DNA of 64,000 nucleotides from Actinomadura spongiicola (GTDB lineage: Bacteria > Actinomycetota > Actinomycetes > Streptosporangiales > Streptosporangiaceae): positions 118,393 to 182,392 of the forward strand of contig NZ_QVNQ01000014.1 in assembly GCF_003432485.1 (NCBI RefSeq), written 5' to 3'. Made by a program: the position numbers and the translations under genes. Under the pieces are notes generated by a model. The model did no database searches. It worked only from the letters and a program-made list of their open reading frames with translations, and was not told the DNA's origin. Below are positions 17,846-26,558 of this stretch, one piece after another. How positions within the stretch are numbered: position 1 is the stretch's first letter; every line of letters starts with the position of its first letter.

Positions 17846-19747
17846 TCATTGCTCGTCCCTTCTGGGGTCTCCGGGGCCGTACCTGTGGTGCGGTAGCCGC
17901 CGCAGGCGCCCCTCCTTGGTCGCCTCGACCAGGGCGCTTCTGAACCGGCCGGGGCCCCAGCCTCGGGCACCGACCCGCTCCGCCAGGTCGCGCCGCTCCA
18001 CCGGACCCTCCGCGGTCGCGCGGGCGAGATCCTCGATCTCATGGTCGAGTTCCCGCTCGGCGACCGCCGTCGATCGGCTTGGCGTGCCCGTGGTCCCCAT
18101 CATTCCCGGCGAGTAGGCCTGCGAGCCCCCGGGGCCGGGACGGAAGCGCTGCGGCCCCGTCGTCTCCCGCTCATGGCGCCGGGCCGCACGTTCCCGGACG
18201 CGGCGATCGCGTTCGGCGGCCAGGCGCATGTCCTCCGGCGACAGCTCCCGCTCCATTTCGGCCCGCCGGAGGCTCTCCTGCTCCTGCGGCGTGGCGGCGT
18301 CGGCCTCCTCCGCGGTCAGCGGACGGGCGATGTTCTCCAGAGACTGCTGTTCGGCGCGGACACCGAAGATCAGCTCGGCGATCCCGCCCAGCATCATCGC
18401 TCCGCACCCGATGAAGAACCCGAGAGCGACCAGATCCAGGCGGCCGCTGCCGATGAACTGGCCGAAGAGCGCCGGGCCGGTGATCCCGCCGACCGCGGTG
18501 CCGACGGCGAAGAACAGGGCGATCGCGAGGGCCCGGGTCTCCATCGGGAAGATCTCGCTGACCGTGAGGTAGGCGGAGCTGGCCCCGGCCGACGCGACGA
18601 AGAAGCTCAGCGCGACAAGGACGATGAACGTCGTCGAAGTCAGCATGTCCGCCATGAGCAGGGCCGCCGTCGTTGCGATCAGCGCCGCGGAGCCGAAGTA
18701 GGTGCCGGCGATCATCGGCTTGCGGCCGACGGTGTCGAAGAGGCGTCCGAGCACCAGCGGCCCCATCAGGTTGCCGAGCGCGAACGCGGCCATGAAGTAG
18801 GGCACCGTGCCGGATGCGACGTCGAAGAAATCGCTGAGGATAGTGCCCAGGTCGAACGTGACGGCGTTGTACATGAACGCCTGGCCGACGAAGAGTGAGA
18901 GCCCGAGCACGGTGCGGTTGGGATAGCGCCTGACCGTCACGCGGGCGATCTCACCGAAGCCGATCGACCTGCGCTGGCGCACGGTGATGCTCTGCGCCGG
19001 AGGAGGCAGCGGCTTCCGCTTCTCGGCCTGGACCTCCCGTTCGATCCGGGCGACGATCCGTTCCGCCTCGTCCTCATGTCCATGAATGAACAGCCATCGG
19101 GGGCTTTCCGGGACGTTCCGGCGCACCAGCATGATCCCCAGCCCGAGGACCCCGCCGATGGCGAAGGCCAGCCGCCAGCCGAGATTCGCCGACAGCAGGG
19201 CATCGTTGAGGAGCAGCACGCTGCCGAGGCTTCCGACGGCCGCGCCCAGCCAGTAGCTGCCGTTGATGGCGAGGTCCACCCGGCCGCGGTTGCGGGCGGG
19301 GATCAGCTCGTCGATGGCCGAGTTGATGGCCGCGTACTCACCGCCGATACCGGCGCCGGTGAGGAAGCGGAACAGGAACAAGTACCACGCCTCGGTAGCG
19401 AAGGCGGTCGCCACGGTCGCCACCAGGTACAGCCCCAGTGTGAGCATGAACAGTTTCTTGCGTCCGAAGCGATCGGTGAGCTGGCCGAAGAAGAGCGCAC
19501 CCAGGCATGCGCCGGCGACGTAGAAGGCCGCGGCGGTGCCTATGCCGCCGCTGGAGATGTCGATCCCGCTGCCCGGCTCGGTCATCCGGGCGGCGATCGA
19601 ACCCACGATCGTGACCTCCAACCCGTCCAGGACCCAGACGGTCCCGAGGCCGATCACGATTCTCCAGTGGAACCTCGACCAGGGCAGACGATCCAGCCGA
19701 GAGGGAACCTGCGTCTGGATAGTGCCCAGTTCACTGGCAGTCGTCAT
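17846..19747 (-). CDS. MFS transporter with long cytoplasmic C-terminal extension
   Basis: The first roughly 460 of 633 residues are a 12-helix sugar-porter-like MFS transporter, with G-Q-L-T-D-R-F-G-R-K-K between helices 2 and 3, G-I-G-G-E-Y-A-A-I in helix 4-5 and P-E-S-P-R-W-L-F before the central loop. The last 160 residues are soluble and charged; the final part (D-L-A-E-R-V-G-A-R-G-W-G and R-F-R-S-A-L-V-E-A-T-K-E-G-R-L-R-R-L) reads like a winged-helix domain. ATG 19747 has a strong G-rich ribosome-binding site. Substrate unknown. Confidence 0.87.
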   Translation of the reverse strand: MTTASELGTIQTQVPSRLDRLPWSRFHWRIVIGLGTVWVLDGLEVTIVGSIAARMTEPGSGIDISSGGIGTAAAFYVAGACLGALFFGQLTDRFGRKKLFMLTLGLYLVATVATAFATEAWYLFLFRFLTGAGIGGEYAAINSAIDELIPARNRGRVDLAINGSYWLGAAVGSLGSVLLLNDALLSANLGWRLAFAIGGVLGLGIMLVRRNVPESPRWLFIHGHEDEAERIVARIEREVQAEKRKPLPPPAQSITVRQRRSIGFGEIARVTVRRYPNRTVLGLSLFVGQAFMYNAVTFDLGTILSDFFDVASGTVPYFMAAFALGNLMGPLVLGRLFDTVGRKPMIAGTYFGSAALIATTAALLMADMLTSTTFIVLVALSFFVASAGASSAYLTVSEIFPMETRALAIALFFAVGTAVGGITGPALFGQFIGSGRLDLVALGFFIGCGAMMLGGIAELIFGVRAEQQSLENIARPLTAEEADAATPQEQESLRRAEMERELSPEDMRLAAERDRRVRERAARRHERETTGPQRFRPGPGGSQAYSPGMMGTTGTPSRSTAVAERELDHEIEDLARATAEGPVERRDLAERVGARGWGPGRFRSALVEATKEGRLRRLPHHRYGPGDPRRDEQ

Positions 19748-19856
19748 TTCTCCCCCCTTGCAAGGCAGGTCGCTGCCATCGACCAGCGTCCGGGCCAAGG
19801 GGGTGAACGAGCATCGCCCAGGCCGGGTGAAACGGGCCCGTCTCCGGCATCACCCT

Positions 19857-19883
19857 GATCGGGTGACGCGTTCTCACCCGATC
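19857..19883. promoter_or_regulatory. 10-bp dyad in divergent promoter region
   Basis: GATCGGGTGA, seven bases, then its exact complement TCACCCGATC lie between the divergent MFS and DUF2267 genes. The size and symmetry fit a dimeric repressor or activator operator. Confidence 0.5.
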
Positions 19884-19935
19884 CGGCGCGATGCTCGGGG
19901 ACGGAACGTCCACCTCATCCGGAAGGCAGGCTGAC

Positions 19936-20364
19936 ATGGGCGCTACGGGGTTCTCGACCTTCGACAAGACCATCGACAAGACGAACCACGTGCTGCGGGA
20001 GATCGAATATGCCTACGGGTGGTCGAAGGAACAGCGGAACGTGTCCTATGACGCGTTGCGCGCGGTCCTGCATGCCTTGCGCGACCGGCTGACCGTGGAC
20101 GAATGCGCGCATCTGGCCGCCCAGTTGCCCTTGCTCGTCCGCGGCGTCCACTACGAGGGCTGGGACCCCAGCCGGGTGCCCGTGAAAATGGGCAGGGAAG
20201 AGTTCCTTCAGCGCGTCCGGCGCGACTTCCCGCACGAGGTCGGTGATACGGAGCAACTGGTCTCCACCGTCCTGCAGGCGCTGCGGCAGTACGTCACAGA
20301 AGGCGAGTGGGAGGACATCAAGTCCAGCATCTCCCGGGATCTGCGCCCGCTCATTCCGGTCTAG
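19936..20364 (+). CDS. DUF2267 domain protein
   Basis: The 142-residue protein is nearly all DUF2267. It has the family's features: repeated amphipathic helices, A-L-R-A-V-L-H-A-L-R-D-R-L-T-V-D-E-C-A-H, L-P-L-L-V-R-G-V-H-Y-E-G-W and a second similar half ending W-E-D-I-K-S-S-I. Two halves of like pattern suggest an internal duplication. ATG 19936 has GGAAGG upstream. The family's role is unknown; it is common in stress and dormancy clusters. Its end overlaps the convergent LAL gene by 14 bp. Confidence 0.88.
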   Translation: MGATGFSTFDKTIDKTNHVLREIEYAYGWSKEQRNVSYDALRAVLHALRDRLTVDECAHLAAQLPLLVRGVHYEGWDPSRVPVKMGREEFLQRVRRDFPHEVGDTEQLVSTVLQALRQYVTEGEWEDIKSSISRDLRPLIPV

Positions 20365-23203
20365 GCCGTCGGCGGGCCAGCGGCGACCCGGCCTCCGTGC
20401 CGTCGTCAGAGTCCTTGGATTGCGCGCGGGGAAGGTCGTCGGAGTGTTCGAGGACCTGGCGCGCCAGCTCGACGCGCGAGCGGACGTCGAGTTTGCGGAA
20501 GACCTGTCGCAGGTGGAACGCGACGGTGTGTGCGCTGATGAACAGCTGATCGGCGATCTTCTGGTTGGTGAGCCCCTGGGCGACGAGCCCGGAGATCCGC
20601 TGCTCGGCCCCGGTGAGGCTGGCCCAGCCGCTCGCGGGCCGGTCCCGGTGGTGCCAGTGCCGGCGGCGTTCCCCCATACGCCGCAGGCGCCCCCGGATCC
20701 GGGCCGCGTCCCGCTCGGCACCGGCCGCCACGTAGCAGGACAGGGCCTCGTCGAACCATTGGATCGTCCGGCCGCGTGCGCCGTCCCGCCCGCCGAGCAG
20801 CGTGCCGAGGTCCTCGTAGGCGGAGGCGCGCGCCCACCGGTCGGCATGGTCCGCGGCGGCGTCTCGCAGGAGGTCGGGTTCACCGTGCAGCAACCCGCGG
20901 GCGTGCCCGGCGGCGGCGGACAGGCTGAGCAGCCCCGGGTTCAGCCGGGCGAGACGGTCGGCCGCCGCGACGACCTTCTCGGCCGGTCTGGCCTCACCCG
21001 CCGCGACCGCCGTCCGTACCAGCCAGGCCGCCGCCGTCGGATCGCAGAGGAGCGCCCGGCTGTGCTCGGTCAGGTCGTCGAGAAGCCGACCCAGCCCGGT
21101 CATGGCAACCCGTGGCCCGTCGCAGGCCTCGGTGACCTGCGCCCGGACCAGCTCGCTACGGGTCAGGTCGAATGGAGGAGGTGCCGGTCCGCCCGCGTCT
21201 TCCTCACCGTGGGTGTGCTCGACGGCCGTTTCGAGGTCGCCGGAGCGCAGTGCCGCGACGCTCAGCGCGGACCGGGCGGAGGCGCTCAGCAGGCGCGCGC
21301 CGGCCGCGTCGGCCGCCTCCAGAGCCGCCCACGCGTCGCGGATCGCCTCCTCTGGACGCCCCTCCGCGAGGGCGATGCGTGATCGCACGATCGCCGGTCC
21401 GGCCGCCCAGCCGCCCCTACCGATCCCGTCGACCCCACCGGTTCCCAGCACCATCGTTCGCTGTGCCTCGTCCATGAGCCTGGCGTCCACCAGCAACGCG
21501 GCCAGGACCAGGCCAGGGTGGAGTCGACCATCCTGCGCGCCGTCGCTGGAGGCCTGCCGCACACTCGTCCGTGCGAGGCCGAGCGCGTCGTCCAACTCGC
21601 CCTTGTCCCAGCCGTTCAACGCGAGGACGATGAGCGCCCCGCTCGCCAGACCCTGGCCGGGCGCGTCATCTGCCTTGACGAACGTTCTGGCCCGGTCCAG
21701 TGCGCCCGCGCCCTCGGGCAGGCTCGTGCCGGCCTGCAGGAGGGCCAGTTCGGCGCGGTCGCGCACCTCGTCCGGCAGATCCGGCATGTCCAGCACGGCC
21801 CTGGCCGTGTCCGACGCCCTGACGGCCTCGCCTTTCGGCACCAGGACGAAGGACAGCGCGGTCAGCAGTTCGGCGGTGGACGGGCCGGGCGCGCAGTGGT
21901 CGAGCGCGGCCTCCGCGAGTTCCGCGGCTCCCTCCAGGTCACCGGCGGCGGCGAGCGTGCGGATCGCCGTCATCGTGCGCGCGAACCACCGCGGGTCGGC
22001 GAGCTCGGTGAGGTCGAGCGCCCGGCGCGTCAGCTCGGCGGCGACCGCCGGGTGGGTGTCGAGCATCTCCGCGCTCGCCCGGTCCAGGCTCGGCAGGACC
22101 TCCGGGACGCCCGGCACCGCCCCCGCCATGAGGTGGGACGCCGCGGCCCGCACCCGGCCGCCGTGCTCCAGCAGGGTCCTGCCGATCTGCACGTGCAGCG
22201 CCTGCCGGACGGGACCGGGGATATCGGCGATCACCGATTCGCGTACCACCTCGTGCCGGAACACCAGCGCCTCTTCCCTCGCCGCCAGCAACCCGGTCGC
22301 CAGCATCGCCTCCAGGGACGGCAGCAGTTCGGAGGGGGTGATGCCGAGCAGGTCGGCGGCGACCAGGGGGTGGAACGCGGGCCCCAGCATCGCCACGAGT
22401 TCGAGGAGTCGCCGGGCCGCCGGATCCAGGTCGTCCAGCCGGCCTTTGACGGCGAGACGGGCCCGCTCCGGCAGCCGGGAGGTGACGAGGCGGGCGCGGC
22501 CCTGGGAGATCACCACCCCGCCCTCGTCGAGCAGGCCGTTCATCAGCTCGAGAAGAAGCAGCGGATTGCCGCCCGCCCTGTCCGCGAGCACGCGCAGGTC
22601 GAGGTCGGGGGACGCGCCCAGCGTGGCGGTGACCAGGTCGGAGACGGCCTCGTCCGGCAGCGAGCGGAGCCGAAGCAGCGCGGCGCCACCCTCCTGCAGG
22701 CGGAGGAACAGCCGATCGAGTTCGGCGTCGCCGCGGCCGGTGCGGCGCGCGAGAATCCAGTGAACGGGGGACGACGCGAGCCGGATCGGCAGCGTCTGCA
22801 GCGCGCGAAGAGCCGCCGGGTCGGCTCCTTCGAGATCGTCCAGCACTACCAGCAAAGGGGTGGAGCGAGCCCGCTGCTCCAGGGCGGCCCGCAGCCGCTC
22901 GGCCGGCCGGTCCTGTCCGCCGGACGGCCGCGGAGGCGGGCGGGGCTCGTCGAGTGCCGTCAGCAGTTGCTCCAGGTCGGCGGGCCGACCCAGACCGGAA
23001 TCCGGGTCCGCGACCACCACCGCGAAGCCCCCGTCGGCGGCCCTCCGCGCGGCGTCTTCGAGCAGGTGGGTACGCCCGATTCCCGGCTCCCCCTCGACGA
23101 GCATGACCCTCGGGCCGTCGACACGCGTCAGCAACTCATCGATGCTCGCTCGTTCCCGTTGGCGACCGAAGGTCGCGCCCCGCGTAGGCGGCCTGCCATC
23201 CAT
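20351..23203 (-). CDS. Large LAL-type LuxR regulator with AAA ATPase domain
   Basis: The 950-residue protein has an N-terminal P-loop written G-E-P-G-I-G-R-T (R in place of the usual K), Walker B L-L-V-V-L-D-D-L-E-G-A-D, a TPR-rich middle and a C-terminal LuxR helix-turn-helix (L-T-G-A-E-Q-R-I-S-G-L-V ... S-A-H-T-V-A-F-H-L-R-Q-V-F-R-K-L). The lysine-to-arginine change may weaken ATP hydrolysis. The start could be ATG 23203 or an in-frame codon at 23239. It is the second regulator of this kind in 8 kb and could control its stress-gene neighbours. Confidence 0.9.
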   Translation of the reverse strand: MDGRPPTRGATFGRQRERASIDELLTRVDGPRVMLVEGEPGIGRTHLLEDAARRAADGGFAVVVADPDSGLGRPADLEQLLTALDEPRPPPRPSGGQDRPAERLRAALEQRARSTPLLVVLDDLEGADPAALRALQTLPIRLASSPVHWILARRTGRGDAELDRLFLRLQEGGAALLRLRSLPDEAVSDLVTATLGASPDLDLRVLADRAGGNPLLLLELMNGLLDEGGVVISQGRARLVTSRLPERARLAVKGRLDDLDPAARRLLELVAMLGPAFHPLVAADLLGITPSELLPSLEAMLATGLLAAREEALVFRHEVVRESVIADIPGPVRQALHVQIGRTLLEHGGRVRAAASHLMAGAVPGVPEVLPSLDRASAEMLDTHPAVAAELTRRALDLTELADPRWFARTMTAIRTLAAAGDLEGAAELAEAALDHCAPGPSTAELLTALSFVLVPKGEAVRASDTARAVLDMPDLPDEVRDRAELALLQAGTSLPEGAGALDRARTFVKADDAPGQGLASGALIVLALNGWDKGELDDALGLARTSVRQASSDGAQDGRLHPGLVLAALLVDARLMDEAQRTMVLGTGGVDGIGRGGWAAGPAIVRSRIALAEGRPEEAIRDAWAALEAADAAGARLLSASARSALSVAALRSGDLETAVEHTHGEEDAGGPAPPPFDLTRSELVRAQVTEACDGPRVAMTGLGRLLDDLTEHSRALLCDPTAAAWLVRTAVAAGEARPAEKVVAAADRLARLNPGLLSLSAAAGHARGLLHGEPDLLRDAAADHADRWARASAYEDLGTLLGGRDGARGRTIQWFDEALSCYVAAGAERDAARIRGRLRRMGERRRHWHHRDRPASGWASLTGAEQRISGLVAQGLTNQKIADQLFISAHTVAFHLRQVFRKLDVRSRVELARQVLEHSDDLPRAQSKDSDDGTEAGSPLARRRPRPE

Positions 23204-23336
23204 TGAGGCACCGTGCCCCTGATTCGGCAGGGGATACACGCTGTCACCGCGTCACTGGCCCATTTTCGGGCAAATCAGAATATTTTTGAATAAAGGCGGA
23301 TTGTTCGCCGCGAACCAGCCAGAGCGGCGGTCCGGC

Positions 23337-23786
23337 TCACAGGAGCAGGTCGAAGATGCGCTGGACCGCCTCCCACTGCTCGGTCTGCGGGTTGCGCCGG
23401 TCCGGGAACATGATGCGGAAGGCCTGCGCCAGCGCGTAGGAGAGACCGCCCGCGATCTCGGGAAGCCTCTCGTCCGTGACATCGCGGACCGTGAGGTCCA
23501 GCGGCGGCCGCCTCGCCAGCAGCTCCAGGATCGGCTCGACCTCGATCTCCTCGTCCAACCGGCGGAACCGGTGGACGCTCTCCTGCAGGCCCTTTGTGAT
23601 CGGCAGGTCGAACGGCTCGATGATGTCGCGCCCGCTCGCCTTCGCCCTGGCCTGTCCGATGAGGAGGAGATCGTACAGTTTGGCGTCGAGGAACTCGTGG
23701 TAGCGCCGCAGATCACTCTTGTCGATGTCCAGCCCGGCGGCGGCCCTGAAGAAGCGCTCGAATCTGCTGATTCCGATCACGGCCAT
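23337..23786 (-). CDS. DUF1931 histone-fold-like protein
   Basis: The 149-residue protein starts MAVIGISRFERFFRAAAGLD, then D-K-S-D-L-R-R-Y-H-E-F, and I-I-E-P-F-D-L-P-I-T-K-G-L-Q-E-S near residue 65, which is the DUF1931 pattern. A solved relative from a thermophile has two histone-fold-like halves, so DNA binding is conceivable but not shown. GGGGAGG precedes ATG 23786. Divergent from dnaK across 341 bp. Confidence 0.88.
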   Translation of the reverse strand: MAVIGISRFERFFRAAAGLDIDKSDLRRYHEFLDAKLYDLLLIGQARAKASGRDIIEPFDLPITKGLQESVHRFRRLDEEIEVEPILELLARRPPLDLTVRDVTDERLPEIAGGLSYALAQAFRIMFPDRRNPQTEQWEAVQRIFDLLL

Positions 23787-24127
23787 GGAACCACCTCCCC
23801 TGTCATCTCCCGCCGAAGCGGAAGAACTCCTTGCAGCCTCGCCATCGGTCGCGACCTTCACATCGTCAGATCTTGTAGGCACGGCTCGCGCGAGGAGGCC
23901 GCCCGCCCGCGCCGGTCGGCGTGAGGACCGCGTCCCGCCCGATCGTCTTCCAAAAAACGGCGGCCTCACCCACCCTCCACGGTGGGCGCCGAGCACATAC
24001 CTACACGGTCGGTGGATGCGCCGGGCCCACTCATCACGCAGCGTCGGTGGCGAAGGCGTTGCCACCTCCGGCAACGGTGTACGCCATCTCGCCGGTATCC
24101 GCGGTGAGGACCATCGGAAGGAACCTG
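23787..24127. promoter_or_regulatory. Divergent promoter region of DUF1931 gene and dnaK operon
   Basis: No gene was recognised in these 341 bp. I looked for HAIR (CTTGAGT-N7-ACTCAAG) and CIRCE elements and found neither. The stretch GGCGGCCTCACCCACCC near 23959 is the only marked feature. GAAGGAACCTG serves as the dnaK ribosome-binding site. Confidence 0.4.
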
Positions 24128-26008
24128 ATGGCTAGAGCAGTTGGCATAGACCTCGGCACCACCAACTCGGTCATCGCGGCGATGGAAGGCGGCGAACCCC
24201 GGGTCCTCCCCAACGCGGAAGGGGCACGGACGACCCCGTCCGTGGTGGCCTTCACCGAACAGGGCGAGAGGCTGGTCGGCCAGCTCGCCCGGCGGCAGGC
24301 GATCCTGAACCCGAAAGGCACCATCACCTCCGCGAAGCGCTTCATCGGACGGCGCTACGACGAGATCGAGAGCGAGAAGGACGCCGTCTCCTTCGACGTG
24401 GTCGAAGGGCCGGACGGAACCGCGCGCTTCGAGGTGCGCGGCAGGCAGTACGCACCGGAGGAGATCTCGGCCCAGGTACTGCGCAAGCTGGCGGACGACG
24501 CCGGAAAGTCGCTCGGCGAGAAGGTCACCGAGGCGGTCATCACCGTGCCCGCCTACTTCAACGACGCCCAGCGGCAGGCGACGAGCGACGCCGGGAAGAT
24601 CGCGGGGCTGGAGGTCCTGCGCATCATCAACGAGCCCACGGCGGCGGCACTGGCCTACGGCCTCGACAAGAAGGCCAACGAGACCGTGCTGGTGTTCGAC
24701 CTGGGCGGCGGCACCTTCGACGTCAGCCTGCTGAACATCGGCGACGACGTGGTCGAGGTCCGCGCCACCTCCGGTGACGGCCATCTCGGCGGCGACGACT
24801 TCGACCGCCGGATCGTCGATCATCTCGCCGACGGCTTCCAGCAGGACAACGGGATCGACCTCCGCGCGGACCCCCAGGCCCTGCAGCGGCTGTTCGAGGC
24901 CGCCGAGAAGGCCAAGGTCGAACTGTCCACGGTGTCCCAGACGCAGATCAGCCTGCCGTTCATCACGGCCGACGCCACCGGCCCGAAGCACCTCGACGCC
25001 TCGCTGATGCGTTCCACGTTCGAGCAGATCACCGCGGACCTGATCGAGCGCTGCGTCGGGCCGGTGGAACGGGCGATGAGCGACGCCAAGGTCACCGCCG
25101 ACGACATCGACGAGGTCATCATGGTCGGCGGGTCCACCCGGATCCCCGCCGTGCAGAGCCTCGTCCGCAGGCTGACCGGCGGCAAGGACCCCAACATGTC
25201 GGTCAATCCCGACGAGGTCGTGGCGCTGGGCGCCGCGATCCAGGCCGGCGTCCTCAAGGGCGAGGTCAAGGACGTCCTGCTGCTCGACGTCACGCCCCTG
25301 TCGCTCGGCGTGGAGACCATGGGCGGGGTGATGACCAAGATCATCGAGCGCAACACGACCATTCCCGCCCGCCGCACCGAGACGTTCAGCACCGCCGAGG
25401 ACAACCAGAACGCGGTCGACATCGTGGTCCTGCAAGGGGAACGGGAGCGGGCCGCCGACAACCGGGTGCTGGGCCGCTTCCGGCTGGAGAACATCCGCCC
25501 CGCGCCACGCGGCACGCCGCAGATCGACGTGACCTTCGACATCGACGCCAACGGCATCCTCAACGTCTCCGCACGGGACAAGGACACCGGCGCCGAGCAG
25601 CGCATCACGATCAGCCAGAGCTCGAACCTCGATGAGAGCGAAGTCGAGCGCATGATCGCCGATGCGGAGCGGCACCGGCAGGAGGACGCGCGGCTGCGTG
25701 CGCAGGTCGACGCGCGCAACGAACTGGACTCGGCCGTTTACCAGGTCGAACGCCGGCTCGGCGAACTCGGCGACTCGGTGCCCGTGCACGAGAAGGCGCG
25801 GGCCGAGGGGCTGATCGAGGACGCCCGGCAGGCCGTCAAGGAGGAGGCGCCGCTCGACCGGCTGCGCACGCTCACCTCCGAACTCCAGCAGATCCTGCAC
25901 GGCCTGGGAACCACCACCGGAGCGGCGGGCGCGGGCGAGCGCTCCGCCGGGGCCACGACGGAAGGCTCAGATGACGATGTCATCGACGCGGAATTCACGA
26001 CGGACTGA
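24128..26008 (+). CDS. dnaK: Hsp70 chaperone DnaK
   Basis: The 626-residue chaperone begins MARAVGIDLGTTNSVIAA with the phosphate-1 loop, has V-F-D-L-G-G-G-T-F-D-V-S-L-L (phosphate 2), V-I-M-V-G-G-S-T-R-I-P-A (adenosine) and the substrate-binding L-S-L-G-V-E-T-M-G-G. The C-terminus ends D-D-D-V-I-D-A-E-F, the usual DnaK tail. Upstream in-frame codons are ignored. First gene of a five-gene chaperone operon. Together with clpB it should refold aggregated proteins. Confidence 0.96.
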   Translation: MARAVGIDLGTTNSVIAAMEGGEPRVLPNAEGARTTPSVVAFTEQGERLVGQLARRQAILNPKGTITSAKRFIGRRYDEIESEKDAVSFDVVEGPDGTARFEVRGRQYAPEEISAQVLRKLADDAGKSLGEKVTEAVITVPAYFNDAQRQATSDAGKIAGLEVLRIINEPTAAALAYGLDKKANETVLVFDLGGGTFDVSLLNIGDDVVEVRATSGDGHLGGDDFDRRIVDHLADGFQQDNGIDLRADPQALQRLFEAAEKAKVELSTVSQTQISLPFITADATGPKHLDASLMRSTFEQITADLIERCVGPVERAMSDAKVTADDIDEVIMVGGSTRIPAVQSLVRRLTGGKDPNMSVNPDEVVALGAAIQAGVLKGEVKDVLLLDVTPLSLGVETMGGVMTKIIERNTTIPARRTETFSTAEDNQNAVDIVVLQGERERAADNRVLGRFRLENIRPAPRGTPQIDVTFDIDANGILNVSARDKDTGAEQRITISQSSNLDESEVERMIADAERHRQEDARLRAQVDARNELDSAVYQVERRLGELGDSVPVHEKARAEGLIEDARQAVKEEAPLDRLRTLTSELQQILHGLGTTTGAAGAGERSAGATTEGSDDDVIDAEFTTD

Positions 26009-26558
26009 CCAGACCGGGCAGCCGGCCGACCAGGACCGGCCGCCCGAGCGCCCCGAGCAGGACGGCGCCGCCGAGGCGGCCGGTGAGGCGGCCGGCCCGG
26101 ATCCCGGCGAGGTCGAACGGCTCAGGGCGCGGGGCGAGGAACTCGAGGACCTGTGGCGGCGCGCTCTCGCCGACCTCGACAACATGCGCAAGCGCATGAC
26201 GCGTGAGCTGGAGACGCAGCGCCGTGCCCAGCGGGCGGAGGTCACCGCGATGTGGCTGCCCGTTCTCGACGACCTCGAACGCGCCCTCCAGCATGCCGAG
26301 TCCGATCCGAAAAGCGTCATCGAGGGCGTTCACCGCGTGCGGGACCGGGCCGTGGCAACGCTGCGCGACCTCGGTTACCCGCGCCGCGATGAGCTGGGGG
26401 TCCCGTTCGCCCCGGCCCGGCACTCGGCGGTCGCCGTGCGCACCGACTCCGACGCTCCACCCGGAACGGTGGTCGAGGTGCATCAGCCAGGTTACGGCGA
26501 CGACGAGAACCAGTTGCGTCCGGCGCTGGTGTCGGTGTCGGCCAAGGCCGATGACTGA
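25971..26558 (+). CDS. grpE: Nucleotide exchange factor GrpE
   Basis: The 195-residue protein has an acidic, proline-rich N-terminus, a coiled-coil stalk (E-L-E-D-L-W-R-R-A-L-A-D-L-D-N-M-R-K-R) and the beta domain with a G-x-P-F-x-P-A-x-H-x-A-V pattern and P-G-T-V-V-E-V-H-Q-P-G-Y. It frees ADP from DnaK. The start lies inside dnaK (38-bp overlap; ATG 25977 is an alternative), and GGAAGG is just upstream. Confidence 0.93.
   Translation: MTMSSTRNSRRTDQTGQPADQDRPPERPEQDGAAEAAGEAAGPDPGEVERLRARGEELEDLWRRALADLDNMRKRMTRELETQRRAQRAEVTAMWLPVLDDLERALQHAESDPKSVIEGVHRVRDRAVATLRDLGYPRRDELGVPFAPARHSAVAVRTDSDAPPGTVVEVHQPGYGDDENQLRPALVSVSAKADD

Noticed and set aside
16279..18042. Long minus-strand frame opposite the first LAL regulator
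   Set aside because: Antisense shadow; arginine/glycine-rich with no domain.
21102..23206. Two plus-strand frames of over 500 codons opposite the second LAL regulator
   Set aside because: Antisense shadows of a gene with clear ATPase and HTH motifs.
23966..25900. Long minus-strand frame opposite dnaK (about 640 codons)
   Set aside because: High-GC genes produce long antisense frames; it lacks any family motif and dnaK is certain.
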